From positions 124,001-188,000 of the forward strand of contig NZ_BMDG01000009.1 in NCBI RefSeq assembly GCF_014635665.1: a stretch of DNA of 64,000 nt, written 5' to 3'. The notes beneath the pieces are model-generated. The model had not been told where the DNA came from, did not search any database, and saw only the letters and a list, made by a program, of their open reading frames with translations. Position numbers and translations under genes: made by a program. Within the stretch, counting starts at the first letter, position 1. The number at the start of each line of letters is the position of its first letter. Below are positions 32,701 to 40,613 of this stretch, piece after piece. The DNA comes from Isoptericola cucumis. Lineage in GTDB: Bacteria; Actinomycetota; Actinomycetes; Actinomycetales; Cellulomonadaceae.

Positions 32701-33966
32701 CGCGCCGCGGGCAGCCAGGTCGACGACCACCGCCCGGGCGACGGCCCGGACGCCGTCCCGCGACCCGCGCACCGCGAGCGCGCCGTCGGGCACGAGAGGG
32801 CGTAGCGGCGCGGCGTCGCCGGTCCGCGTGCCTGCGCCCGGGGGAGCGGCGGCGCGTCGCAGGGCGTCCCGCCAGGCTCCGTCGGACGCCTCGTGGGCCG
32901 CCACCACCCGCGCGAGCGTCCGCCCGGGCTCGGTGCCGGGAGGTGACGACGCTGCCGCGGGGCGCTCCGCGGCGGCCGCCACGTCCGGCTCCCCCGAGGG
33001 GCGCGTGCGCGCCTGCGCCCTGCGCCGGCGGGCGGCGAGCAGCTGCGGCACGAGAGCGGCGACGCCCACCAGGGAGAACAGGGCGTAGGCGGGCTGGCGC
33101 AGCGCGGCGGCGAGCACGAGCGAGCCGATCACCGGGACGATCGCGGTGGCCGCCGTCCCGGCGCCCGGTCCCGGCGCGTCGTCCGTCGCCGGGGTGGGCG
33201 TCGCGAGCCAGCGGGCGACGTCGCCCGAGGCGTGCAGGCTGGAGTGCGCGCCGGCGCTCTCGAGCAGGACGCCGGGCCGCCACCGCCGCGGCAGCCTGCC
33301 CACCCGGCTGCGCCGCCGGCGCCCGCCGGCGGTGGTGCGCACCAGGGTCGCGGCCCCGGCCCGCGACCGCACCGGCACCCCGCCCCGCGACCGCACGCGC
33401 ACCCGGCCCCGCGCGTCCACGCGCACGACCAGGGTCGGTGCCTGCCCGACGTCCTCGAGGGTGGTCTCCGTGCCCGGCCGCAGACCGACCACCCGCCCCG
33501 CGGCGGGCCCGTCGGCCGCCGCGACCAGCCACGGCCGGCGCAGCACCGCGTCGCGCTCGTCGTCCGCGACCGTCCCCTCAGCCGTCCGACCTGCCGTCCG
33601 ACCCGCCGTCCGACCTGCCTGCCCGGGTGCGCGTCGTGACCGGGCGGGCGGCGGCCCGGCGACGGCGAGGACCACGCCGGGCAGGAGCGGGCGCCCACCG
33701 ACGACGTCGGCGTCGGCGACCGGGACGCCGTCCGCCGTGAGCCGCGCGTGGCGCAGCTCGGGGCGGCGCAGCAACGTGGCCAGCCCGCCCCGCAGGTCGC
33801 CCAGCGGGACGCCGGCCGGCAGCAGCACGTCCTCGTCCGGGCGGACGGTGACGCGGACCGTGTCCCGCGCCGCCTCCGGCTCGGCCGTGACGGCGCCGGT
33901 CACGAGAGGTCCGGGGGCGACGGGTCCGGGCACGACGGGGGCGGGCCCCCCGGAGGTCATGGTCAT
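29707..33966 (-). CDS. EssC/EccC-like FtsK/SpoIIIE-family ATPase, orphan
   Basis: A 1419-residue membrane ATPase laid out like the type VII secretion motor EssC/EccC. Residues about 1-250 are a cytoplasmic N-terminal part, Arg-rich in places; two transmembrane helices follow (about 275-315, TAIVPVIGSLVLAAALRQPAYALFSLVGVAALVPQLLA); then three FtsK/SpoIIIE-type ATPase modules. Module 1 has an intact Walker A (GTTGAGKSE, K668) and Walker B (VVVIDE, D766/E767). Modules 2 and 3 have the Walker lysine replaced by arginine (GAARSGRT, R999; GPRGSGRT, R1241), so they are probably inactive or regulatory. No WXG100 substrate, EccB/EccD/EssB homologue or mycosin lies nearby, so a secretion role is inferred only. 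Confidence 0.8.
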   Translation of the reverse strand: MTMTSGGPAPVVPGPVAPGPLVTGAVTAEPEAARDTVRVTVRPDEDVLLPAGVPLGDLRGGLATLLRRPELRHARLTADGVPVADADVVGGRPLLPGVVLAVAGPPPARSRRAPGQAGRTAGRTAGRTAEGTVADDERDAVLRRPWLVAAADGPAAGRVVGLRPGTETTLEDVGQAPTLVVRVDARGRVRVRSRGGVPVRSRAGAATLVRTTAGGRRRRSRVGRLPRRWRPGVLLESAGAHSSLHASGDVARWLATPTPATDDAPGPGAGTAATAIVPVIGSLVLAAALRQPAYALFSLVGVAALVPQLLAARRRRAQARTRPSGEPDVAAAAERPAAASSPPGTEPGRTLARVVAAHEASDGAWRDALRRAAAPPGAGTRTGDAAPLRPLVPDGALAVRGSRDGVRAVARAVVVDLAARGAAVTVLGPGRDAWSWCRWLPDGGPRVVVVDVAGQAGAAAAVAVPRPGDPWPVAKVPAGPADGTGDERVDAVVLCLPDDEVPPSWCRAVWQLHAGGPLDRRAPDGSAESAPAVGVSTAWAERVARRAAGLAGMRRELAQLDPTGGTRTGAPGPASPAGPYGSAGDVDPADPRLPRTVSLAGLLDADAGGRTDGGAHHPHGPADGDGAGWDAPGWAVPLGVDAAGRTVHLDLVADGPHLLVAGTTGAGKSELLQALVLGLAARRSPRDLALALVDFKGGASFGPCTGLPHVVGQVSDLDAGLAGRALAGLRAELHRREELLAAHGVTDLAALHGHADAPPRLVVVIDEFRALADDLPEFLPGLLRVAAQGRSLGVHLVLATQRPAGAVSADVRANVSARIALRVVDAADSLDVVDTAAAARIRPGVPGRAVLRLGAAAPVVLQCAHAGTPRTAGPVVRRAPAWRTVDRTRAVPTDRVPDDGAAGTDDADRMVVALRAAAARRGLSAGPAPWLPPLPELVTTDEAGRYLVPEPAEPEGAPGAAAALPVALGDDPGHQRRRLITWAPADGHLAVVGAARSGRTTTLLALARNGLDRGWHVHALVPRAAQDSFAPLTDHPGFGTLAGPDDPRRAARLLRRLTAHDAAPPAGAPPVLVVVDAVEQLRAALAGPDPWDPLAGALAGRGAAFALAADGATVAGLASRVGPRLVLLGRDAHADVVLGAPSGLAGSGGPPGRAAWLGDRPLVCQVLLPPRAARPASPGSTGGGRPPVVVRPLPSEVDAASLAAPAGPTTVVLGVGGDAALPLDLDVAAGALVTGPRGSGRTTVLRLVARRLAATGRLAAVVSRDPLLRAEAASAPAVTPSAAGVARLLDELLDPAAGHPAAPGRAPQNALRVVLVDDVDALAQTCPLEADRLAGLHDPGDGRVLVASATTTGTLLAHRGVLAELRAARTGVVLHPAERGADEAVGTSLADAVEPGPPRPGRGALVVSGLAQPLQVARP

Positions 33967-34073
33967 GACCCCCAGGGTGCCCGCCCCCGGCCGTCGTCAC
34001 GGACGGCCTGTGGACAACTCCGCCCGGGCGTTCGCCCGCGGAGCCGCCGTCACGGCGCCCGTCACAGCGATCG

Positions 34074-36689
34074 TCACTCCGTGGCCAGCGCCTCCACGGG
34101 GGAGGTGCGCACCGCCGTGCGAGCGGGGGCCACCGACGCGACCAGCCCGGCCACGAGGGCCACGCCCAGCATCAGCAGGACGTCGCGCCACGGGACGGCG
34201 ATCGCCGGCTCGCCCGCCCAGCCCAGCGCGGCGGCCGCGCCGGTCCAGCCGTACACGAGCCCGAGCAGCACGCCGAGCACGGCGCCGACGAGCGCGATGA
34301 GCACGCCCTCGACGGCCAGCATGCCGCGCAGCTGGGCCTTCGACAGGCCGATCGCCCGCAGCGTGGCGGACTCCCGCCGCCGCTCGATGACCGACAGCGA
34401 CAGGGTGTTCGCGACGCCGATCAGCGCGATCACGACGGCCACGGCGAGCAGCCCCACCACGATCCCGAGCGCGGTGTCGATGACCTGCTGGAAGCTGGCC
34501 CGCTCGACCGCGGCACCCAGGACGTCCGCGGGCGCCTCGGTGTCGGCGACGGCGTCCTGGATGGTGGGCACCACCGCGGCGGCGTCGCGCGGGTCGTCCA
34601 GACCCACCCACAGTCCGGTCGTGGGCGCCGCGGCGTCCAGGGTCGCGAGGTCGTCGGGCACGAGGACGACGGCGTCGTCCGCGAGCTCGGTGACCGCTGC
34701 GGTCGTCTCGAGGGGCCCGTCGGGGCCCGTGAGGGTGAGCGTCTGCCCGTCGGTGACGCCCCAGACGTCCGCGACGTTCTCCGGGACCACGGCGGTGCCG
34801 GCGGCCAGCGGCGTGAGCGACTCGGTGCTGCGCAGCACCGACGCGGCCTCGTCCGGGTCCATGCCACGGGCGATCACCTGCGCGGCCTCGTCCACGCCGT
34901 CGCCGGCGAGCTGGACCGACGTCGCGGGCACCTCGAGGACCGAGGCGACGCCGTCCAGCTCGCGGACCGTGTCCCCGAGCCCCGCGGGGACCGGCGTCGC
35001 GTCCTTGCCGGAGCCGGACAGGTCGGTCGAGACGGTGACGTCGACCGGGTAGCGGCCGTCGAACTCGGCGTCCATGGTGATGCGGGCGCTCGCCGCGGCC
35101 GTCGACATCATGCCGACGAGCGTCACGCCGATGAGCAGCGCGGTCGACGTGGCCGCCGTGCGGCGCGGGTTGCGCAGCGTGTTGGCGGCCGCGAGCCGTG
35201 CCGTCGGGCCCGAGGCGCCCACGAGGCGCCCGGCGAGGGCGACCACGCGGGGCAACCAGAACACCGCGCTGACCAGCACGCCGACGAACGACAGGACGCC
35301 GCCCGCGACGCCGACCAGCAGGCCCGTGGTCGGTTCGCCGGCCGCGGTGCTGAGCGCCACGCCCGCGCCGAGCAGGGCGAAGCCCACCACCGCGACGAGG
35401 AGGGACAGCACGAGCCGGACCCGCCCGGCGCCGCGGGCGGCGGTCGGGGCCTCGTCCGGGCGCAGCGCCGCGAGGGGGGCCACGCGGGTCGCCGCGCGGG
35501 CCGGGGCGAACGCCGCGACCAGCGTGACCAGGGTGCCCACGACCACGGGGACGAGCACGACGGCCGGGGTCAGGGTGATGGTCTCCGGCAGCGGGACGCC
35601 GAGGTCCATGCCGCGGCCGACGGCGAGCGCCGCCTGGCCGAGGCCGAGGCCGGCCAGCAGGCCGACGACCGAGGACGCGAGCCCCAGGAGGGTCGCCTCG
35701 AACAGCACGGACCGGCGCAGCTGGGACTTGTCCGCGCCGACGCACCGCAGCAGGGCGAGGGTGCGGGTGCGCTGGGCGACGAGCACCTGGAACGTGTTCG
35801 CGATGACGAGCGCCGCGACGAGCAGCGCGATCGCCGCGAAGACGAGCACGAACGTCGTGAAGATGACGTCCTCGCCGCCGGTCATCTCGCTCGCGACCGA
35901 CTCGGCGTGCTCGTCGGGCGTCACGACGTCCACCGCCGACACGTCCATGCCGGCGTTCGAGGCGGCGGTCGCCGCGGCGCCGGTGATCGCCTCGCGCGTC
36001 TGCCCGACGTCCACGCCCTCGTCGAGGGTCACGAGCAGGGTCGCGGGCTCGCCCGAGCTCTCGCCCGGACCCATGAGGTCGGCCTCCCAGCCCTGGACGT
36101 CCGCCGCCGGGGCGACGGCGGCGCCGCCCATCATGGAGAAGGCACCGTACGGGTCGTCGAGCGTGCCGGAGACGGTGAGCTTCTCTCGGACCTCGGTCCA
36201 GGCCTGCTCGTCGACCTCCTGGTCGCCGTCGAGGACGTTGCGGGCCAGGGTGATCTGGTCGCCGGGCGCGACGTCGAGCCGCTCGGCGACGTCCGTCGGC
36301 AGCGCGATCTCGCCCGCGGCCTCCGGCAGCGCGCCGTCCGTGACCGTGAGCGGCAGCACCGCGGGGTCCGTCGGCTCGGCGAGGACGCCCTGGAAGATGG
36401 TGCGCCCGCCGTTCTCGAGCTGCTGGTAGCTCATGAGCTGCTCGTCGGCGGTGGCCACGCCGGCGACGTCGCGCACCGCGTCCTCGGTGGCGCCGCCGGG
36501 CGCCGCGCCGCGCACGACGAGGTCCGCGCCGGTGTACTGCGCGGCGATCGAGTCGTAGGTGGTGGACGTGATGACGTTGCCCGCGAGCAGCGTGACGGCC
36601 ACGAACGCGGTGCCGATGACGATCGCGACGGCGGCGGCGGCGAGCCGGCCGGCGCTGCGTCGCATCTGCGACAGGGTGAGGCGGATCAT
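34074..36689 (-). CDS. FtsX-type ABC transporter permease (MacB-like exporter)
   Basis: An 871-residue permease with two FtsX/MacB-type modules. It has a first helix (about 15-37), a large extracytoplasmic domain (about 45-275), three helices (about 280-425), a joining helix pair (about 450-520), a second extracytoplasmic domain (about 540-735) and three C-terminal helices (about 740-860). Repeated cytoplasmic motifs RTRTLALLRCVGADKSQLRRS and RRRESATLRAIGLSKAQLRGM are the ATPase-coupling loops. Such permeases export or respond to peptides, lipids or antibiotics rather than import nutrients. It overlaps the ATPase gene by 4 nt. Confidence 0.9.
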   Translation of the reverse strand: MIRLTLSQMRRSAGRLAAAAVAIVIGTAFVAVTLLAGNVITSTTYDSIAAQYTGADLVVRGAAPGGATEDAVRDVAGVATADEQLMSYQQLENGGRTIFQGVLAEPTDPAVLPLTVTDGALPEAAGEIALPTDVAERLDVAPGDQITLARNVLDGDQEVDEQAWTEVREKLTVSGTLDDPYGAFSMMGGAAVAPAADVQGWEADLMGPGESSGEPATLLVTLDEGVDVGQTREAITGAAATAASNAGMDVSAVDVVTPDEHAESVASEMTGGEDVIFTTFVLVFAAIALLVAALVIANTFQVLVAQRTRTLALLRCVGADKSQLRRSVLFEATLLGLASSVVGLLAGLGLGQAALAVGRGMDLGVPLPETITLTPAVVLVPVVVGTLVTLVAAFAPARAATRVAPLAALRPDEAPTAARGAGRVRLVLSLLVAVVGFALLGAGVALSTAAGEPTTGLLVGVAGGVLSFVGVLVSAVFWLPRVVALAGRLVGASGPTARLAAANTLRNPRRTAATSTALLIGVTLVGMMSTAAASARITMDAEFDGRYPVDVTVSTDLSGSGKDATPVPAGLGDTVRELDGVASVLEVPATSVQLAGDGVDEAAQVIARGMDPDEAASVLRSTESLTPLAAGTAVVPENVADVWGVTDGQTLTLTGPDGPLETTAAVTELADDAVVLVPDDLATLDAAAPTTGLWVGLDDPRDAAAVVPTIQDAVADTEAPADVLGAAVERASFQQVIDTALGIVVGLLAVAVVIALIGVANTLSLSVIERRRESATLRAIGLSKAQLRGMLAVEGVLIALVGAVLGVLLGLVYGWTGAAAALGWAGEPAIAVPWRDVLLMLGVALVAGLVASVAPARTAVRTSPVEALATE

Positions 36690-37486
36690 CGCGCGGCCAC
36701 CGTCCGCAGCGCGTCGAGGCCGGCCAGGGCGGACTCGGGCGTCGGGTCGGTGATGTCGCCGGCGATCTTGCCGTCGGCGATGAGGACGACGCGGTCCGCG
36801 TACGCGGCGGCGGCCGGGTCGTGCGTGACCATGATGATGGTGCGGCCGAGCTCGCGCACCGAGCGGCGCAGGAAGCTCAGCACCTCGGCGCCGGAGCGGG
36901 AGTCGAGGTTGCCGGTCGGCTCGTCCGCGAACACGACGTCGGGCTGGGCGATGAGGGCGCGTGCGATCGCGACGCGCTGCTGCTGCCCGCCGGACAGCTC
37001 GGCCGGGCGGTGGGTGAGGCGCTTGCCGAGCCCCAGGGTGTCGACCAGCGTGCCGAGCCACATCTTGTCCACGGTGCCGCCGGCGAGCTCGACCGGCAGG
37101 GTGATGTTCTGCTCGGCGGTGAACATGGGCAGCAGGTTGAACTGCTGGAAGACGAAGCCGACGCGGGTGCGGCGCACTGCCGTGAGCGCCTTGTCGTTCA
37201 GGCCGGTGACCTCCGTCGAGCCGACGAACGCCTGCCCGCTCGTGGCGGAGTCGAGGCCGGCGAGCAGGTGCATCAGCGTGGACTTGCCCGAGCCGGAGGG
37301 CCCCATGATGGCGGTGAAGCGGCCCGCCGCGAAGTCGACGTCGACGCCGTCGAGGGCGCGCACCTCCGCCTCACCGCGCCCGTACGTCTTGGTCAGGGCG
37401 CGTGCCCGGACGGCGGGGGTGACGGCGGGACGCGCGCCTGCGGCGGGGGCGTCGTCGGGGATCGGGACGTACACGGTCGTGTCCAC
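36686..37486 (-). CDS. ABC transporter ATPase (MacB/LolD type)
   Basis: A 266-residue ATP-binding subunit. Walker A GPSGSGKST, Q-loop FVFQQFNLLP, signature LSGGQQQRVAIARAL, Walker B VVFADEPTGNLD and H-loop MVTHDP are all intact. The ADEPTGNLDSRSG and FQQFNLLPMFTAEQNI forms are typical of MacB/FtsE-type exporters. GTG 37486 is preceded by GGAGAGC. A TAACGT box on the minus strand (37557-37562) may be its -10. It forms an operon with the permease; the nearby two-component pair may control it. Confidence 0.93.
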   Translation of the reverse strand: MDTTVYVPIPDDAPAAGARPAVTPAVRARALTKTYGRGEAEVRALDGVDVDFAAGRFTAIMGPSGSGKSTLMHLLAGLDSATSGQAFVGSTEVTGLNDKALTAVRRTRVGFVFQQFNLLPMFTAEQNITLPVELAGGTVDKMWLGTLVDTLGLGKRLTHRPAELSGGQQQRVAIARALIAQPDVVFADEPTGNLDSRSGAEVLSFLRRSVRELGRTIIMVTHDPAAAAYADRVVLIADGKIAGDITDPTPESALAGLDALRTVAAR

Positions 37487-37624
37487 GGAGCTCTCCGGTG
37501 TGGTCGGGGTGGTGGCGCGGCGGGCTCGGACGAGCCGGCCGGCCAGGACACCTGAGACGTTACGGAGACCGGGGAGCGGGGCACATCGGCCCCCGGGCGG
37601 TTCCTGGGGGCTCCCAGGTCATCC

Positions 37625-38302
37625 TCAGGTATGACGTCTCCCCGAGCGCCGCTCAGGGGTCCGCTCGGGGTCGGCGTCCGTGGAACGGGCGCGCGCGAGG
37701 ACGAAGACGGACCCGGCGAGGAGCAGACCGGCCACGACCACGGCCCACCACGCCGCGGACTCGCCCACCACGTCCTCGAGCAGGACGCGGCTGCGGGACG
37801 TGGGGTCGGTCAGCACCACCGCGACGAACGCCGCCACGACGGCCACCACCGTCCCGGTGAGGACACGCTGCCAGGTCCGGCTCAGGGACGAGCGTCCCAG
37901 GACACGCCGGCCCGCCTTGACGATGTGGCGGGCGCGCAGGAGGCGCAGGGCACCCGCCGCGCGGAGCAGTCGCAGGAGCTGGGTGGGACCGATCGCCAGC
38001 AGCACCGACACCGTGATCGCGAGGGTCACGACCACCAGCCAGCGGTTCCTGCGCAGCCAGTCCCGCTTGTCGTCCGAGACCGCGAAGAGCACGACCGTCT
38101 CGCCGAGGAGGACCGCCCCGGTCAGCAGGCTGCCCACCGTCCCGATCGTGCGGTACGGGTCGTCGAGCAGCGTGAGCCACACGGCAGGCACGGACGCGAG
38201 CGCGGCGACGAGGACGGGGACGGCGAGCCGGTGCGCCCAGCGGGCCTCGGCCGGCGTGAGCGACGACCTGCTCCCGGATCGGGCACGGGGGTCGCGGCGC
38301 AC
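37625..38302 (-). CDS. Voltage-gated channel-like membrane protein lacking a selectivity filter
   Basis: A 225-residue membrane protein resembling the voltage-sensor part of Kv-type channels. S1 is at about 25-47 and S2 at about 51-75 with a conserved Glu (LLGETVVLFAVSDDKRDWLRRNRW). S4-like arginines are regularly spaced (TQLLRLLRAAGALRLLRARHIVKAGRR), then S5 and a final helix. The pore helix is suggested by SAAWWAVV, but the TVGYG potassium filter is absent and the helix continues directly into VAGLLLAGSVFVLA. It is therefore either a channel relic, a proton-type voltage-sensor protein or a regulatory subunit. GTG 38302 lies 6 nt after TACCCT (38309-38314). Confidence 0.7.
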   Translation of the reverse strand: MRRDPRARSGSRSSLTPAEARWAHRLAVPVLVAALASVPAVWLTLLDDPYRTIGTVGSLLTGAVLLGETVVLFAVSDDKRDWLRRNRWLVVVTLAITVSVLLAIGPTQLLRLLRAAGALRLLRARHIVKAGRRVLGRSSLSRTWQRVLTGTVVAVVAAFVAVVLTDPTSRSRVLLEDVVGESAAWWAVVVAGLLLAGSVFVLARARSTDADPERTPERRSGRRHT

Positions 38303-38315
38303 GGGCCCAGGGTAG

Positions 38316-39017
38316 TCAGGAGCCGGGGCGGACGAGTCCCGTCTCGTACGCGGTGACGACCGCCTGCACCCGGTCGCGGGCGCCGAGCTTCGCCAGGATG
38401 CGCCCGACGTGCGTCTTGACAGTGGCCTCGGCGACGAACAGGTCGGTCGCGATCTCGGTGTTCGACCGTCCGCGCGCCATGAGCATCAGCACCTCCCGCT
38501 CGCGCTCGGTGAGGTTCGCGAGCGCGTCGTGCTGGTCGGGCGCCTGGTCCGTCGGGAGCGCGGTGACCAGGTGCTCCAGCAGCCGCCGGGTGGACGACGG
38601 CGCGATCACGGCGTCGCCGCGGTGCACGGTGCGGATCGCGGCGAGCATCTCCTCGGGCGGGGCGTCCTTGAGCAGGAACCCGGACGCGCCGCTGCGGATC
38701 GCCTCCAGCACGTACTCGTCGAGGTCGAACGTGGTGAGCACGATGATCTTGGGCGCGTCGGGCCGCGCCGTGAGCCGTGCCGTGGCGCTGAGGCCGTCCA
38801 GGTGCGGCATGCGCACGTCCATGAGCACGACGTCGACCCGGTGGTCGGCGAGCAGGCGCAGCGCCTGCTCGCCGTCCCCGGCCTCGAGCGCGACCTCCAG
38901 GTCCGGCTGGGAGTCGATGACCATGCGGAACCCGGCGCGCACCAGCTGCTGGTCGTCGACGAGGGCGATGCGCACCGCGTCGGTCGTCGGCGGTCCGGTG
39001 GTGGCGTCGTCGGTCAT
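38316..39017 (-). CDS. NarL/LuxR-family response regulator
   Basis: A 233-residue regulator: receiver domain about 15-130 with phospho-acceptor D67 (VVLMDVRMPHLDG) and conserved KDAPP lysine, then a LuxR-type helix-turn-helix about 167-225 (LTEREREVLMLMARGRSNTEIATDLFVAEATVKTHVGRILAKLGARDR). Its ATG lies within the stop codon of the kinase gene, so the two are translated as a pair. The pair precedes a membrane-channel-like gene and an ABC exporter on the same strand, a common arrangement for sensing envelope stress or antimicrobials (inferred). Confidence 0.92.
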   Translation of the reverse strand: MTDDATTGPPTTDAVRIALVDDQQLVRAGFRMVIDSQPDLEVALEAGDGEQALRLLADHRVDVVLMDVRMPHLDGLSATARLTARPDAPKIIVLTTFDLDEYVLEAIRSGASGFLLKDAPPEEMLAAIRTVHRGDAVIAPSSTRRLLEHLVTALPTDQAPDQHDALANLTEREREVLMLMARGRSNTEIATDLFVAEATVKTHVGRILAKLGARDRVQAVVTAYETGLVRPGS

Positions 39018-40381
39018 GCGTTCTCCTCGGGCGGGGCGGGGGTGGCGGTCGTCGTGGACGTGGGCGGGCCGGTGGTCGTGGCCGCGCCGGCGCCGGGCAG
39101 CGGGAGCTCCAGCAGGACGCGGAAGCCGCCGCCCCGGCGCGGCCCGGCCTCGAGCGTGCCGCCGTACAGGTTCGCCCGCTCGTGCATCCCGCGCAGCCCG
39201 AAGCCCGGGTCGGCGTGGGCCGACGCCGCCGCGCCGCGGCCGTCGTCGGTGACCTCGAGGCGCACGGTGTCGCGTGCCCAGGCCACGGCGACGGAGACGG
39301 CAGGGTCGGGGCCGGCGTGCTTGCGCACGTTGGACAGCGACTCCTGGCAGACCCGGTACAGGGTGAGCCCCATCCCGGCGGGCAGGGGACGCTCGTCGCC
39401 GATGCGCGCGAACGCGACGCGCAGGCCCCCCGCGCGGGCCTGGCCCACGAGGTCCTCGAGCTCGCCGACACCGGGCTGCGGCGCGGGCCGCGCCGTGGGG
39501 CCCTCGCCGGACGCCGGGGCGCGGGCCGCGGTGGTGTCCGCGACGGCGGGCGTCACCGGCGCGTCCTCGCCGGCCGGGGGCGCGTCGTCGTCGTGAGACC
39601 GCAGCACCCCCAGGAGGCGGCGCATGTCGGTCAGCGCGCTGCGGCCGGTCTCGCTGATGGTCGCGAGTGCCTGCACGGCGGCGGGCGGGTCGGCGGCGGC
39701 GGCGTACCGGCCGCCGTCGGCCTGCGCGACGACGATCGACAGCGAGTGCGCGACGATGTCGTGCATCTCGCGCGCGATCCGGGCGCGCTCGGCCGCCGCG
39801 CCGATGCGGGCCTGCTGGTCGCGCTCGATCTCGAGGCGGTGCGCGCGGTCGCGCAGCGCGTCCATCGCGACGCGCCGCGAGCGCCGCACGAGGGCGAACG
39901 CCCACACCGCGAGGCCGGTGACGAGGCAGAAGAGCCCCACCGGGATCGTCTCGATGATGCCGGACGCGCCGAGCCCGGACCGGGCGGCGACCGCGATGGG
40001 CAGCGCGACGACGCTCCCCACGGCCGTGGCGCTGATCGCGGTGATGTGCGCCCACGTCGGCCCGTACGTGGTCACCGAGAAGAGGGCGACGAGCACGAGC
40101 AGGTCGCCCGGCATGATCATGGGGAAGCCGACGACCATGTGCGCCAGCGCGACCGCGAAGATGGCGACGGCCGAGGGCACGGGCCTGGTCCGGCGCCAGG
40201 GCAGCGGCGCGAGGAGCGCGACGGTCCAGGCGATGGACCCGGTCCGGGAGAGGTATGGCGAGGTGGCGTACAGGTCGGTGGCCGAGACCAGCATGAACAG
40301 CGCGAGCAGCACCGCGGTGGTGAGGTCGACACCGAAGCGGTGCATCTCGAACCAGCGCCCCGTGCGTTCGTACCAGCCCAT
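39014..40381 (-). CDS. Membrane sensor histidine kinase (NarL partner)
   Basis: A 455-residue kinase. The N-terminal half has about five or six hydrophobic helices (residues 20-165) with short loops, the intramembrane-sensing layout. HisKA_3 follows (RARIAREMHDIVAHSLSIVVAQ, with the phospho-acceptor His in MHD) and an HATPase with YRVCQESLSNVRKHAG and VTDDGRGA...FGLRGMHERA. A low-complexity Ala/Pro/Asp insert (about 255-300) separates the two kinase parts, and the last 25 residues are a Thr/Pro tail. The -10-like TACCCT on the minus strand (40389-40394) lies 7 nt before the ATG, so the mRNA may be leaderless. Confidence 0.9.
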   Translation of the reverse strand: MGWYERTGRWFEMHRFGVDLTTAVLLALFMLVSATDLYATSPYLSRTGSIAWTVALLAPLPWRRTRPVPSAVAIFAVALAHMVVGFPMIMPGDLLVLVALFSVTTYGPTWAHITAISATAVGSVVALPIAVAARSGLGASGIIETIPVGLFCLVTGLAVWAFALVRRSRRVAMDALRDRAHRLEIERDQQARIGAAAERARIAREMHDIVAHSLSIVVAQADGGRYAAAADPPAAVQALATISETGRSALTDMRRLLGVLRSHDDDAPPAGEDAPVTPAVADTTAARAPASGEGPTARPAPQPGVGELEDLVGQARAGGLRVAFARIGDERPLPAGMGLTLYRVCQESLSNVRKHAGPDPAVSVAVAWARDTVRLEVTDDGRGAAASAHADPGFGLRGMHERANLYGGTLEAGPRRGGGFRVLLELPLPGAGAATTTGPPTSTTTATPAPPEENA

Positions 40382-40528
40382 GGCCGCCAGGGTAGGCGCG
40401 GGGAGCGGGCGGGCGCGTCATCCCGCGGGCGGACGCACGCCGGCGGGCGTCGTCCCGGGGCATGAGCAGGACACGAGCCGGAGGTCACGGCGGGCACGCG
40501 GCAGGGTCGGCACGAACGGGTGACGACG

Positions 40529-40556
40529 TGTCACGTCCATGTCACAGCCGTGTCAC
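40529..40556 (+). promoter_or_regulatory. Three TGTCAC direct repeats with 11-bp period
   Basis: TGTCAC starts at 40529, 40540 and 40551, an exact 11-bp spacing. Direct repeats at 11 bp are the usual binding pattern of OmpR/PhoB-type regulators, and such a regulator gene starts at 40614. The repeats lie about 46 bp upstream of its -10 box, so autoregulation is likely. Confidence 0.6.
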
Positions 40557-40601
40557 GGCACCCCGGCGTGGGACGACGCCCAGGACCTGGGGGGATGCCG
40601 C

Positions 40602-40607
40602 TAGCAT
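40602..40607 (+). promoter_or_regulatory. -10 box of the OmpR-type regulator gene
   Basis: TAGCAT lies 6 nt before ATG 40614. The remainder of the 232-bp gap from 40382 holds the repeats above and the divergent kinase promoter. Confidence 0.5.
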
Positions 40608-40613
40608 GAGGGA

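Noticed and set aside
29807-33088. Long plus-strand frames antisense to the EssC-like gene
   Set aside because: Low-complexity Ser/Ala/Arg composition and no start signals; shadows of the minus-strand gene.
34009-34017. TGTGGACAA, a match to the GC-rich actinobacterial DnaA box
   Set aside because: Only one copy is present, with no clustered boxes and no dnaA, dnaN or gyrase genes nearby, so it is not an origin.
40382-40613. A hidden small gene between the two two-component systems
   Set aside because: No frame with a start signal and coding-like composition; the space is explained by two promoters and the TGTCAC repeats.
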